Part shown: in pieces, positions 10,901 through 20,482 of the stretch
Position numbering within the stretch: the stretch's first letter is position 1
Layout of the letters: the number at the start of each line of letters is the position of its first letter
NCBI RefSeq assembly: GCF_026262505.1
Contig: NC_067207.1
Location: 34,564,082 to 34,628,081, forward strand
DNA from: Trichomonas vaginalis G3
Lineage: Eukaryota > Parabasalia > Trichomonadida > Trichomonadidae
Reading direction: 5' to 3'
Length of the DNA: 64,000 nt
Translations under genes and position numbers: made by a program
Notes under the pieces: model-generated
What the model was told of the DNA's origin: nothing
The model's database searches: none
Seen by the model: only the letters and a program-made list of their open reading frames with translations

Positions 10901-12472
10901 TCTAAAATGTCAGAAATTGCACACGAAGAGAACGCGAGAATTGCCAAAGAGAAGGCGCTTCTGACCAAAGAAAACGAGTCTCTAAAGAAGGAAAACGAAA
11001 AGCAAAAAGAAGATTATTCAAATTTGAGAGAAAAATATTCCGAATTAGAGAAAGAAGTGAAAGATCTGGCATCAGAAATAGACACTCTGAAGAAAGAGAA
11101 GCAGAATATTGAGACAAAACTAGAAAATGAATTGAAAAAATCTAATGAAATGTCACAGATGCTTCAAATCGCAGATTCGCAGAAAGAACAGAGCGCAAAT
11201 ATGCAGAGACAGATAGATGCCCTAAAAGAAAGCCTCAACTCCACTGAAAAACAGAATTCAGAATTGATTTCTTCAGTTTCGGCTCTTTCTGAAGAAAACA
11301 GCAAACTAAAGAACACAATTGAGGCAGCAAAGAAGAAAGTCAATGCAGAAATAAAGAAAAATTCCGATTTCCAGTCAAAAATAGAAGAATTACAAAATTC
11401 AATAGAAAATCTTAATTCAGAGAAGATTTCGCAGGCTGAAAAAGCAGAATCTTCCATCAAATCACTCCAAAACGAAATCTCATCTCTCAAACTAAAGATT
11501 TCCGAAGATGATGAAAAATTATCATCGTTTGAATCGTCTTTGTCGCAGGTTACGGCAGAAAAGGAAGAAATACAGAAGAGTCTTAATGAAGAAATAGCAA
11601 AGATGGCGGAAATTTCTTCAGAAAAAGAGAAAATTTCGGTTCAATTACAGAACATTCAGAAAGAGAACGAACAGAAGTCACAAGAAGCCATCAAATCATC
11701 AGAACTAACCAAGAGAATCGAAGAACTCGAATCCTCCCTTAGAAAAGAAATCATGGAAAATAATAATTTGAGACAAGTTCATAATGATGTATCGAATGCG
11801 GAGGATAACAAGCACTTACAAGATGAGAACGAAAAGCTGAGGAAAGAGATTGAAGAATCGAAAGAAAATTTCGAAATTGCGAAGAAACAGTTTATTGAAG
11901 AAGAATCAGCGAAAATCGAGCAAAACATAAAGAGGAAATTTGAAGCATCAAAGAACAGCCTATCAAAGAAGGTTGAATCCCTCGAAGAAGAGAATAGAAA
12001 CCTTCAAAAGAGTATATCGGATTCAGAAAAAGTGACACGAAACCTTTCTGCAAAAGTTTCAGAATTTGATCAAATTAATCGCCAAAATAGCGAACTGAAG
12101 CAACAACTCTCTCATTTTACTAAGCGCCATAACGATCTAATCGCAGAAAGAGAGATTACTCAAGAAGAATGTCTCAGATCCCAGCATCAGGCCGAAATTC
12201 TGACGAAGAAGGTCAGCGAACTCGAGGCCAAGCTCGAAAAACTCCAGTCTGAAGCGGATCCAAGCTCCAACTCTCGAAATTCAACAAAATCGATCGATCC
12301 AAATTATTTGAAGACCATTTTAATACAGTTTTTCTCACAAGATGAAAACACAAAGGACTCTTTGATTCCTGTAATCTTAAAAGTGGCAGGCTGCGACGAT
12401 TTTGAAGTTCAATCGGCTGTCAAAAATTGGTCGCAACGAAAATCAAAGCTGCCATTTAGGTTGTTCGGATAG
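7931..12472 (+). CDS. GRIP-domain golgin-like coiled-coil protein (1513 aa)
   Basis: Residues 10-150 are a first coiled coil. Residues 190-340 are Pro/Ser-rich and probably flexible, with repeated short PKFGDFSTA/PKFDDFSAA motifs. Residues 370-1440 are a very long coiled coil. The last 60 residues (DPNYLKTILIQFF, then LIPVILKVAGCDDFE) fit a GRIP domain, the module that binds Arl GTPases and targets golgins to the trans-Golgi. The usual GRIP Tyr is present in DPNYLK. The expected role is a Golgi tether capturing vesicles. The Phe-Gly-Asp-Phe motifs could bind trafficking proteins, which is inference. An internal triplication lies near 9512. The start ATG is the first in frame after the divergent promoter region. 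Confidence 0.8.
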   Translation: MEENSAPSSPALDPAKLKALAKKLRDRNLVLEGELQKMQQEKEAKDMKLQAFENMVSEITNEKEVLQRQLATLNEHLQKKNSQISEAKTYIKRLAIENEKLKRNNEMEELILAFDEDRKKYEREIEVLRKRADGDGIVDELLQNITKLEKENEEKDQIIQQYKGGSLFSGLKSFIQQSSDDDPTAKFKSEIANLKKELYLLKRNKSTDSPQEEELQQPPTPQEQPKEPQREENPKPSENSKGFFSSLKLPKAEDPEKNAHLPKMLLGGNASNLKPESTTRLTDELFPDFSTAGKSPEQPKFGDFSTASEKENISPKFDDFSAATEETMLISPMQDKNNSDLMQFTPQKSKDENEIFFLSPEPLKNDSSEKIHALESEIQKLKQDNKSLEEALSLVNSTKSDIKELENVIEQLQGEIAEKDQKIKELSSSKENDEILQELEVQIQEKENISKSLQKKAEEIEMKEKENKELEQVIDSLKTEIDSLTKENEKLNKACERASDAATNLSKERDMIVDEMNKDINEKEEEIQNNLSKIKELEQKIKDIETDKDLTQNNKSEEIINELQNKIQNNLSKIRKLEQKIKELEEANAQLSNNKSEEIINELQNEIQNNLSKIRELEQKIKELESTQLSNNKSDETINQLEVEIAKNKETIEKINKENNYLHKKVEETEKQINLLETDKNKLQNMVNELETSKSDLEAKISENSNEDKQQIEKLEESIKEIKSESERQLSELRNKLNEVEFEKNQIASSLSVEKETVKNLEEQLSTAQSEELENANKELNEKIKQISDDFSNKSSEFEKEKSDLQKILEKFKKENSELHSKLDFSEDSIEKIKSQSELKLTQSEKDNSELRKKLSQLQREMNDSLSKLNSEKSDLERKLEEISADLSQKEGMLKKAMDSLKKMKSKLDKLEEEKSSLENQMKVDSEKAETDRKSEIAKINEDFEIKFDKLKKQLEEANNSLEKKENELEEAKKALLRNDTEQKAEFAKLSKMSEIAHEENARIAKEKALLTKENESLKKENEKQKEDYSNLREKYSELEKEVKDLASEIDTLKKEKQNIETKLENELKKSNEMSQMLQIADSQKEQSANMQRQIDALKESLNSTEKQNSELISSVSALSEENSKLKNTIEAAKKKVNAEIKKNSDFQSKIEELQNSIENLNSEKISQAEKAESSIKSLQNEISSLKLKISEDDEKLSSFESSLSQVTAEKEEIQKSLNEEIAKMAEISSEKEKISVQLQNIQKENEQKSQEAIKSSELTKRIEELESSLRKEIMENNNLRQVHNDVSNAEDNKHLQDENEKLRKEIEESKENFEIAKKQFIEEESAKIEQNIKRKFEASKNSLSKKVESLEEENRNLQKSISDSEKVTRNLSAKVSEFDQINRQNSELKQQLSHFTKRHNDLIAEREITQEECLRSQHQAEILTKKVSELEAKLEKLQSEADPSSNSRNSTKSIDPNYLKTILIQFFSQDENTKDSLIPVILKVAGCDDFEVQSAVKNWSQRKSKLPFRLFG
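9512..9835 (+). repeat. three 120-bp in-frame repeats in the golgin gene
   Basis: The phrase CAAAATAATTTGTCAAAAAT recurs at 9512, 9632 and 9752, an exact period of 120 bases (40 residues). The units encode IQNNLSKIRELEQKIKELE plus NNKSEEIINELQN. The length keeps frame but 40 is not a multiple of 7, so heptad phase would shift between units. Confidence 0.9.
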
Positions 12473-12621
12473 TTTTATGCTATTTATGCATTTACATATT
12501 TATTTTTGAAATGTTTATTCCCAGCTTTTCTCTCAAAAGTTGGCATTTCAAAGTTCTGAATTTTTCATAACTTTTCAGAATAAGTTTTTTTTTTAAGATT
12601 TCAAAATAAACAATTAAATTT

Positions 12622-13110
12622 ATGTTTGTACAACAGGAACAGTTTTACTCACAAGATCTCGAATCATATGCAACAGATCAGAATATCATGTTACCCCCTC
12701 TCTATACTAAACTTCGCGCAAAGCCTCATAGCGAACCAGGAATTGATTTGAGAATAAAATTACCGAACTTAGAGACATTGGTTATGCATACATGCATGAC
12801 AGACTCAGGCAATGATATAAGAGAATATATAAAAGCAAATAGTGACGTCGATATGGATAAATACCTTCTCGCTTGTCCAACAGGAATGTTACAGGATAGT
12901 GATTTAATTAACAGAATCAATCTCAGAGATAAAACCGTTATCGTTCTAATTCCTGCCCCCGAAAAAAAGCCAGCCATTGCTGCAAATTCATCAATGCGAA
13001 ACTTTCCAGTTAAATTTAACGGACCCAATCCACTTGCGAAGCAACATGTATTCCAACAGTTGCCAAAAGCTAGATCTCGTACAAGATCCCTTATTGGAAC
13101 GTTTATATAA
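12622..13110 (+). CDS. small protein with ubiquitin-like (beta-grasp) fold
   Basis: 162 residues. Residues 40-112 read as a beta-grasp: IDLRIKLPNLETLVMHTCM (two strands), a helix DIREYIKANSDVD, then DKYLLACPTGMLQDSDLINRINLRDKTVIVLIP. The last part resembles the L-x-x-P-x-G-x-L-x-D-x-x-x-L...L-x-D pattern of ubiquitin-like and RA-type domains. No terminal Gly-Gly is present, so this is not a conjugated modifier. The N-terminal 35 residues and the basic C-terminal tail (PKARSRTRSLIG) look disordered. A role as an adaptor domain is inference. Confidence 0.6.
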   Translation: MFVQQEQFYSQDLESYATDQNIMLPPLYTKLRAKPHSEPGIDLRIKLPNLETLVMHTCMTDSGNDIREYIKANSDVDMDKYLLACPTGMLQDSDLINRINLRDKTVIVLIPAPEKKPAIAANSSMRNFPVKFNGPNPLAKQHVFQQLPKARSRTRSLIGTFI

Positions 13111-13552
13111 CATTAATAGTGGTTATGCCATGCATAATGTCAATTACTTTATAGATGTTTTGTTTGTTATTACCTTAAACATGTTTCACCATTGAAAATG
13201 TTTTCTTTTCTTTTTATAACAATGTCTACACCAAGTTATATTCCTTTAAAATGCACAAAACAATATGGCCACAGCAATTCTTTATATTTTGAGCCAAAGT
13301 AATTGAATTAATTACGATAAACTTACAGATAATGGTTATTTCAATGCGTTACCACATGTTGGTAATTTGGAATCACATTTGAAGAAGGTTATATACTTGG
13401 CAAATCTATAAACCAACAAAAGCTATAATTTAATTTCAATTAAAAACGTTATATTGTAATTTCAAACAGATACATTGGATATAGCTCGATATACTTAATA
13501 CAATGCTTTTTAGCTTTATTATGCAATTCAAATAGTTTCCCAAAAAGGAATA
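13111..13552. other. intergenic region, no gene seen
   Basis: About 440 bp of AT-rich DNA between the ubiquitin-fold gene and the Polinton insertion point. No open frame of interest and no repeats. Confidence 0.5.
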
Positions 13553-13558
13553 AATCTT
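13553..13558. repeat. target-site duplication of Polinton A, left copy
   Basis: AATCTT lies directly before the AGTAGTAGG tip and is repeated at 35491-35496 directly after the opposite tip. Polintons make 6-bp duplications. Confidence 0.9.
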
Positions 13559-13762
13559 AGTAGTAGGATATGACGGGTTTAGTGACTTTTTTTGTTACAT
13601 CTATATATAGACGATGCATTAAAATATATTTATTTATAAATCATTAAAAAAATTAACATTAATTTTAAAATAATTTTTTTTATCTTTTATAAAAGAAGCT
13701 ATATATAGATGATGTCAGATATTCCGCGATTAATTAAACATTGTTTAAATCCTGAATGGGTT
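13559..13762 (+). repeat. Polinton A left terminal inverted repeat (204 bp)
   Basis: Matches the right arm base for base as far as I can read, ending at GAATGGGTT. It contains two copies of a CTATATATAGAYGATG motif about 100 bases apart, at 13604 and 13700. It includes the start of the first gene. Confidence 0.92.
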
Positions 13763-14299
13763 AAACTTCAATTTAAAAATGAAGATTGTGAATTATTAAA
13801 TGAATATGAAAGCCAAAATAAGCTAATGAGGTATAAATATAATGATAAAGAATATTTAATTTCATGGAATCAATGGAGTCATAATCAAAGACCTCATAAA
13901 CGAGAAGAAGAAATTGAAAATAATGAAATGGAAATCATTGATGACATTAAAGAGGATGGAATTCCTAAATTTTGTAGAAAAACCTTTAGAACTAAGTTAG
14001 GAGCATATAAACGTAGAGTATTAAATCCTGAATACATAAAACATTTATTTAAAAAGGAAGACTGTGAATTATTAAACGTTAATGAATATGAAAATGCTAA
14101 ATCAAAACTGAGATATAAATATAATGGAAGTGATGAAAGGTGTAAAGATAAAGATAAAGTTTATTCAGTTTCATATAATAACTGGCACACGTTAGGGATA
14201 AGAAAACATTTAGGAGATTATGGGAAATGTTCTGAATTCTTTAAATCTAGTATATACGAGAGAGTAAAAGAAATTAGAAATAATTATTTTCATGAATAA
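13709..14299 (+). CDS. Polinton A gene with a duplicated ~60-residue domain
   Basis: 196 residues, starting inside the terminal repeat. Two copies of one unit are visible: LNPEWVKLQFKNEDCELLNE followed by a KLMRYKYN...WNQW block, and LNPEYIKHLFKKEDCELLNV followed by KLRYKYN...YNNWH. The pattern (acidic C-E-L-L, then a K-x-x-Y-K-Y-x-G strand, then a Trp) is reminiscent of small treble-clef or homing-endonuclease-associated DNA-binding repeats seen in large DNA viruses, but the zinc cysteines typical of those are not complete. A DNA-binding role at the element end is inference. Family unknown. Confidence 0.55.
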   Translation: MMSDIPRLIKHCLNPEWVKLQFKNEDCELLNEYESQNKLMRYKYNDKEYLISWNQWSHNQRPHKREEEIENNEMEIIDDIKEDGIPKFCRKTFRTKLGAYKRRVLNPEYIKHLFKKEDCELLNVNEYENAKSKLRYKYNGSDERCKDKDKVYSVSYNNWHTLGIRKHLGDYGKCSEFFKSSIYERVKEIRNNYFHE

Positions 14300-14425
14300 A
14301 AGATTCACTACCATAATGAAATAAAAAATAAAAAAATTTTTAAAAAATAAACTTTAAAAATTCATGTCTTACGAAAACTTAAAACCTAGTTATGTTTATT
14401 ATTTTATTTTTTTATTTTGTATGAA

Positions 14426-15286
14426 ATGAGCGTCAAAACTAACAACGTTAAAAAATTAGGATTCACAAACGAGGAAATAAAGGATATATTAGAGGAGGTG
14501 GGTTATGAAGTTAATAAATATTATTTAAGAAATTGTCAAAAATTTGCCGAGTTATTAAATGATTTAGATTATGATGGAAAAATGAATAAAGATGATGTTA
14601 TAAATTTCTTATATCCCACATCTGAAGAAGAAAAACCTAAAGAACCTGATGTTTTCCCTGAATATTATGAAGAACGGATTAAAGATGATGAATACAATGA
14701 AATTGAAAGACTGATAAAAATAAGAGATGAAATCGATGAAAAAATTAAGGAATTAAGAGAAGTTGAAAAATATAATGAAAATGAAGTAGAGGGTTTAATG
14801 AATATCCCAGCTTCAGAATCAGAAGTACAGAAATCTCATGAAGAAAGATATAAAAATTATGTCTCAGAATCAACACAAAATTTATTAGATGGTGAAATAG
14901 ACGAAACACTTTCAGAAGAAGGTACTAAATTTATTCGTAAACATAAGTTACAATTTATTGATAATGAAGAATACCCCTGTATCTTATTTTCACCACCTTT
15001 AGATTCCGAAAAATTCAAAAAAGCTCTTAAAAACGTGACATATGCAACTAATACGATTAAGAAAGAAGATCATGATATTTACACAAATTATTATTTAAAT
15101 AAATGCACAGGTGTTGATAAAGTTTTTGATTTATTAGATAAAATATCAAAAGAAACCATTGGAACCTATAAAATTTTGTGTGATTGTGGTTTCATTGAAT
15201 TATTACCAATAATGTTTCATATGAAAGAACAGCACCGAAGAAAGACGAAGTTGAAAGGTCTATACCATTCGTTATTAAGAACATAA
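14426..15286 (+). CDS. Polinton A hypothetical, charged coiled-coil protein
   Basis: The ATG at 14426 is preferred over an upstream TTG because it follows the element's usual T-rich leader and ATGAAATGAG context. The first half is acidic and helical, with EF-hand-like text (NDLDYDGKMNKDDVINFL) that could bind calcium but is incomplete. The C-terminal part has a CDCGFIELLP cluster. No family recognised. Confidence 0.5.
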   Translation: MSVKTNNVKKLGFTNEEIKDILEEVGYEVNKYYLRNCQKFAELLNDLDYDGKMNKDDVINFLYPTSEEEKPKEPDVFPEYYEERIKDDEYNEIERLIKIRDEIDEKIKELREVEKYNENEVEGLMNIPASESEVQKSHEERYKNYVSESTQNLLDGEIDETLSEEGTKFIRKHKLQFIDNEEYPCILFSPPLDSEKFKKALKNVTYATNTIKKEDHDIYTNYYLNKCTGVDKVFDLLDKISKETIGTYKILCDCGFIELLPIMFHMKEQHRRKTKLKGLYHSLLRT

Positions 15287-15291
15287 AAGAT

Positions 15292-15531
15292 ATGAAAACT
15301 TATAAACATTATATTTATTCATTTATTTCAGAAAAAATGGAAGCAACCCATAAAACATCTTCTCATCATTTTATAGCTATTCATACATTCCTTTTCAAAG
15401 TTGTGAAATTAAATAAGACAGGAATTAGATTTAATGTATCAGGGTACGCATTCTTGAGTAAATTAAAATGTATTCGTCACGTCGCAGATGATAAAAATTT
15501 ATGTGTTCTTAATTCATTTTATGGGCTTTAA
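15292..15531 (+). CDS. Polinton A small open frame, doubtful
   Basis: 79 residues between the coiled-coil gene and the polymerase region. Basic and Phe-rich. It lacks the T-rich leader seen before other element genes. It may not be a separate gene. Confidence 0.25.
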   Translation: MKTYKHYIYSFISEKMEATHKTSSHHFIAIHTFLFKVVKLNKTGIRFNVSGYAFLSKLKCIRHVADDKNLCVLNSFYGL

Positions 15532-17284
15532 AAAATAAACTTTATTTTTATTTATTTTTTAATTTTTTATTCTTACATAAATGAACAAAAACGGAACAGC
15601 TAAAATGAATGATAATCAAATTAGAGCAGAAGGTAGAAGGTTATTTAAACGCTTCTATAACATTCCTGATGGTGTTAATCCTAAAACTCGTAGAAGCTAT
15701 TTAAATGAAGCAATAGATGCATATGAAGGGTTTGACATTTCATCAGAAAGTGAGAGATTAGCGAGAATGTTAAATGTTAATATTGATTTCTATTATTGTG
15801 ATCCTCAACCAGAAGACGTGGACATAAATAATGTAGACTTTCCATTAGTGGAATCAATAATGATAGATCCAGAATTTGAAACAGTAAATATTTTATTAAC
15901 ACAGAGTCCATGTGGAAAACTTCACGCTGACAGAATAACAGACGTTGAAGCACTCACCGGCTATAAAGTTTGTCCATATTGTAAAGAAGAAGTTTATTCT
16001 ATCCGTGATGATCCAGAAAGGAAAAACCAAAGAAGATTTTTAAAGCATTGTGAGAAATGTAAAGAAAATAATGGGAGATTAATTCAAGACGTTCAATTGC
16101 AAAAGACCCAGCAACCATATGCACCACATATTACGAAACAGAAGATATATCAGTGGTTATTAGCTCACAATTTGCAGAAATATTATAAACCGACAAGATA
16201 TTATATTACTTTTGACTTTGAAACATTAGAGACTAAAGAAGAATTACAACTTTCTGAGTGTGCAACTTTGAACGCTTACTTAAAACCATTCATGGTATCA
16301 TCAACGGTTAAATTAAATGATAAAACATATACGAGGAATTTTTGCTTAACTTCGAGTGATTCTTTTATTTCTGATTGGATTGAGTTTTTATTTTCAACCT
16401 GTTCATTAGTTGTTGAATCAAATATGAGTCAATACAATGAATTATTGAAGTCGCAAACGGCGGGGACTTTGTCCCATACATTAAATGAAAAACAGAAGGA
16501 AGCATTTAAAGAACTTCTAGATGAGGAATTCAATAAAGTGAATATCATAGGTTTTAATTCGGGAAAGTTTGATTTAAATTTAATTCTTCGTGATTTAAAC
16601 ACTGCAAAATGGAAAATAAAATCAATGCTGGGTCTTCTCTCAATTTAAGCAAGTCATTGTAAAGAAAACAAACGCTCATATGAATTGAGATTTATTGACA
16701 TCAGAAATTATATAGCGGGTGGGACATTAGACCAATTCACTCAAGATTTCGAAACAATAAATCACGTTGTTAAATCCTTTTTCCCTTATCAATTTATCAC
16801 ATGGGAAAATTACGAAGAAGAATTATATAAAGTGGAAACCATTCACGAAAGATTCATTTTATTCAGCATTAACTCAAGAAACTATATCAGATAGTGATTA
16901 TCAAATATATCTCAATGATGCTAAAAATTTAAGAATAGATTAGAATATTTTATTCATTATTGCAATAAAGATGTTGAAAATTATGATTGACCCAATTGAT
17001 AAAATTATTGAAGAAACATTTGTTTATAAAATTGACATGCTTCATAATCTTTCTTTATCATCGAATGCTTCAATGATTCGTTACGCTTTAGCATATAAAG
17101 ACTTTAATCCTAATGAAAAATATCCTGAGGAAGAGATAGAATCAAGTTTTGAATTAACGAAAAAGTATTGGAAATATAAAATTGAATCATATAAGAAACA
17201 AGATGAAAAAGCAGAAAGAGATACTAAAAATAATGTTTCAATGGATGATTTTCAATACTATCACGATTTAATCCTTTCATCTAA

Positions 17285-17425
17285 ATGCAAAATGTGGTAA
17301 AGCGTTTACATATGCAAATAAACCAACATTAGATAGAATCGATAATGAAAAACCACATACCAAAAGAAAATTGTCAGTTAATGTGTTGTTATTGCAATGT
17401 CGTAAAATCAAATAAAGATGAAGAT
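17285..17425 (+). other. HNH-like zinc cluster within the Polinton A polymerase region
   Basis: The stretch encodes PTLDRIDNEKPHT and NCQLMCCYCNVVKSNK, the D-R-I-D-N...H-T...N-x-x-L-x-C-x-x-C-N order typical of HNH nuclease and related zinc folds. Its position, between the exonuclease and polymerase motif A, suggests a domain insertion. Whether it was ever a nuclease is unknown. Confidence 0.5.
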
Positions 17426-18905
17426 GTTCAACGTTTAAGAATCAATTTAAGAAATTATGCATTAAAAAATAATTTACCAATGACTTTAGATTCAGTTGAA
17501 GCTTATCACATTCTCCGTAATGGAATTACTGTTGGTCTATCAAATGTTCAACATAGAGTAAATCTTAAAGGAATCACGCACATTAATAAACTTTCATATA
17601 GTCCAGAAACTAAAACTGTATCAAATGAGGACACTTCCAACATCATGACTCATTTCGTTGGTGTTGATTTTAATTCATTATATCCTTCATCATTTTCATC
17701 TAATCCTCATATTTCATTCAATATACTGACCATAAAATGTATATGCCGGGAAGATTGAATGGTGTTATCATTTGTGATACAGCAACAAAGAAAGCAAAAG
17801 CACTGGGAATAATTAAGAAGAAAAATACTTTATTCGTGGCTGAAGTAAAGGGTCACATTGATGAAAAATACATTAATGATTACATAAACTTTTTACCGAT
17901 AATAGAAACTTAGATATTATCACAGATGAAAAACAATAGGCAGTTTTATGTATATTACATGAAATCAAACAATCTACCAGTTGACCAGAAAAGAGGAAAT
18001 TAACTCAGTTAGCATCAACACACAACCAATATCAACCATTTTCTTCTTATTATCTTTGGTATCTAATAGACAGATTTCATTTTATCATCGATGATATTCA
18101 ATCAATTTTTAACATTTACGAAAAACACTTGTTTTTAATGAATTTGCGAACGAATTTATGAACGAAAGACAAAAGGCTGAATTAGAAGGAAATAAAGGAA
18201 AAAGTTTATTTTGCAAGATTTCGCTTAATGGATCATATGGTTACGATGCAATGAATACACAAAATTACGCAAAGACTAAATAATGAATGCACAGAAGGCA
18301 CGCGTTGCATGTATGTCAAATAAGTTTAAAAACATAGAGAAATAGGTGAGGATACATATCAAGTGATGCTTAAAGATAGATTTTATAGATGTGATACATG
18401 TTTACAAGAGGCATTCTTCACTTTAGATAACGCAAAATACTGGTATTTAGTTTTCATTTATGATTTTATGTATAAATGCATGAATGTTAATCGTTTTCAT
18501 TTCATTGAAGGTGATACTGATTCATCTTATTGGGCAATCGCTGGCGACCCAAATCTTCCTAACACTCAAGCATTTCAAGCAATTATTACCGATAAACAAT
18601 TTTATGATAAAAACATTTTCAAATTCGCACCATTTGATTTCTTCTGTTTTGATGAGAAATTTAAACCTAAATTAAAGAATAAAGCTGAAGAAAAAGCACA
18701 TGAGAAAAAATTATTGGGTTTAGCAATTGAGAAACAAGGTGATAACATGGTTGCTTTATGCCCTAAGTGTTATACATCATTCAACGGTTCAATTGATGGA
18801 AGTGATTTTAAAAAGATTGCACAAAAAATGAAAGGTGTTAGTTTACGACAAAATAAACAATTAACACCTAAAAATTATTTGGATATAATAAATGATAAAG
18901 TTATA

Positions 18906-20203
18906 GGGTGTCCAAAGGTGTGTTTAGCACAAACCTGAATACTGCGAATAGAAATAAACAAGTTACATATATATAAAGTTTATTTAAATATAATCACCAT
19001 TGGATTCAATCACGCGTTCGCAGCGATCGATCCAGGCTTGAAAGACACGCTTTAAATCATCATGAGAAAATTGCTCAAATTGCTCTCTTACAAAATTTTC
19101 AAGATCATCTGGACTCGCGAATTCGCGTCCTTCAGCTCTCTTTTTTAGCGTGCCGAATAAATAAAAGTCAGAGGGTGCAATATCAGGTGAATAAATTGGG
19201 TTTGGAACAACTTTGACATTGTTTTCCAACAAGTAATTCATTACCTTATGACTTTTGTGAACTCTTGAATTATCAAAATGAATTGCAAACTTTTGTTTTT
19301 GTTGTTTGGATTTCTCAAACTCATCAGAATTGATAATTTGAGTAAGAACATTGTCAATTAGATACTGAGCATTCATCGTATTAGGTTTTTGAAGAATATC
19401 AATTGCGATGATGCCATTCACGCCCCAAAAAACCGACAACATCATCATTGGTGTGTCAATTTTTTTCTTCGGGAATGTTTGCGGATTTTCATCCTTCGGG
19501 ATCCACATGATTTTGGCTTCTGTTGCATATTGAAACCAAGACTCGTCCCCTGTTACTAAAAAGCGAAACTTCTTGGATTGATACGCACCCAATATAGAGA
19601 GGAGCTCTTTCGAAGATTGGACTCTAGATTTTTTTTGAACTGAATTAAGGTTGTGCGGAACCCAACGTGTATACGCTAGTTTGTAGTTCAAATAATTGTG
19701 CAGATAATAACTGACTGTTGTACTTGGTATCTTTGTCATCTCCTCTATCCTTCTGAGTGATGCTCTTGGGTCTTCATCTAGCGCTTGAAGAATTGCTTTG
19801 ATTTTTCTTTGATCCGGCGATTTTTTGTCAATTTTTATGATGGGCGCCTTTTTGTTCATGAAGTGATACATCCTAACATGATACGTTACAGTGGAATAGC
19901 TAGGAGCATCCATACCGAAGCATTTTACCAATGTCTCGTAGATTTTTTACAGTCTTTGCATTTTTTTGCAAGAGCGAGGATGTTTTCTTTATGATTCATT
20001 AAAAAAATGAAAAAATCCCGCCAAAATTTCCCGCGAAACCGCCTCTTGTCTCAAAATTCATTTTATATCCCGGCATGGCGCCAAACTACAACATACTCAT
20101 CATATACATATATTCATATTTTTTATTATATATTTATAATCAGCATATATCTCCTTTAATAGTCTCATATAGAGCGCTGTGCTAAACGCACCTTTGGACA
20201 CCC
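18906..20203 (-). mobile_element. mariner-family DNA transposon (Tvmar1-like)
   Basis: 1298 bp. Ends are GGGTGTCCAAAGGTGTGTTT and its near-perfect inverted copy (one difference in the first 20, about 26-28 bp in all), flanked by TA at 18904-18905 and 20204-20205, the classic mariner target. Size and end length match Tvmar1 of T. vaginalis as I recall it. It carries a transposase on the minus strand and is inserted in the Polinton A polymerase region. The near-identical ends suggest it is young. GC content is higher than in the surrounding element. Confidence 0.92.
18984..19931 (-). pseudogene. mariner transposase (DDE/D type), frameshifted at its start
   Basis: The 315-residue open frame holds the paired helix-turn-helix region, then TGDESWFQ (first Asp), FAIHFDNSRVHKS (second Asp) and PNPIYSPDIAPSDFYLFG (third Asp, 34 residues after the second: mariner D34D), with the SPDIAPSDFYLF signature. 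The likely true start is the ATG at 19999 (MNHKENILALAKKCKDC), which is one base out of register with the long frame. A one-base change between about 19935 and 19985 therefore appears to separate the first 20-odd residues from the rest. The frame shown begins at a TTG, not an ATG. Catalytic residues are all present. Confidence 0.85.
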
Positions 20204-20462
20204 TATATTTTCGATGGTCAGAATATTAATTTACAACTTAAAAACGGGTCAATGACTCGCTTAAGGCTGTATGTTGTGAAAATGGATGTTGTATGCCATT
20301 TATTTAATACAATTTAAAAACGTAGGGGTTGAGTCATGAATTTAAAATTTTATTTTTAATAAAATGCCACAGAAGAGACAAAAGGAACCGTTAATGATGC
20401 GATTCAATATGTAAATAATGGTTTTGATACTATGATTCAAAGAGGTGGGCACCCTTAAAACA

Positions 20463-20482
20463 TTTATTTTATTTTTATATAA
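20463..20482 (+). promoter_or_regulatory. T-rich upstream motif of the Polinton A integrase gene
   Basis: TTTATTTTATTTTTATATAA directly precedes the ATG. The same T-rich block ending in an A/T-rich TATAAATG-like start occurs before most genes of elements A, B and the putative third element. Confidence 0.5.

Larger units (their letters stand above)
15581..20350 (+). pseudogene. protein-primed-type family B DNA polymerase of Polinton A, broken
   Basis: Polintons replicate with their own family B polymerase. Recognisable parts in order: a Cys-rich cluster (VCPYCKEE and CEKCKEN, near 15970-16060), the exonuclease ExoI motif TFDFETLE (about 16210), the ExoII motif GFNSGKFDLN (about 16555), an HNH-like Cys/Asn cluster (about 17300-17420), polymerase motif A (DFNSLYPS, about 17670), motif B (NGSYGYDAMN, about 18220) and motif C (EGDTDSSY, about 18510). 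The gene is broken, with roughly half a dozen breaks, and is also split by the mariner at 18906-20203. It cannot make a working polymerase as it stands. Confidence 0.8.

Noticed and set aside
10165-10968. 267-residue Ser/Phe-rich minus-strand frame
   Set aside because: Shadow of the coiled-coil golgin gene; its composition is what the reverse of Glu/Lys/Ser codons gives.
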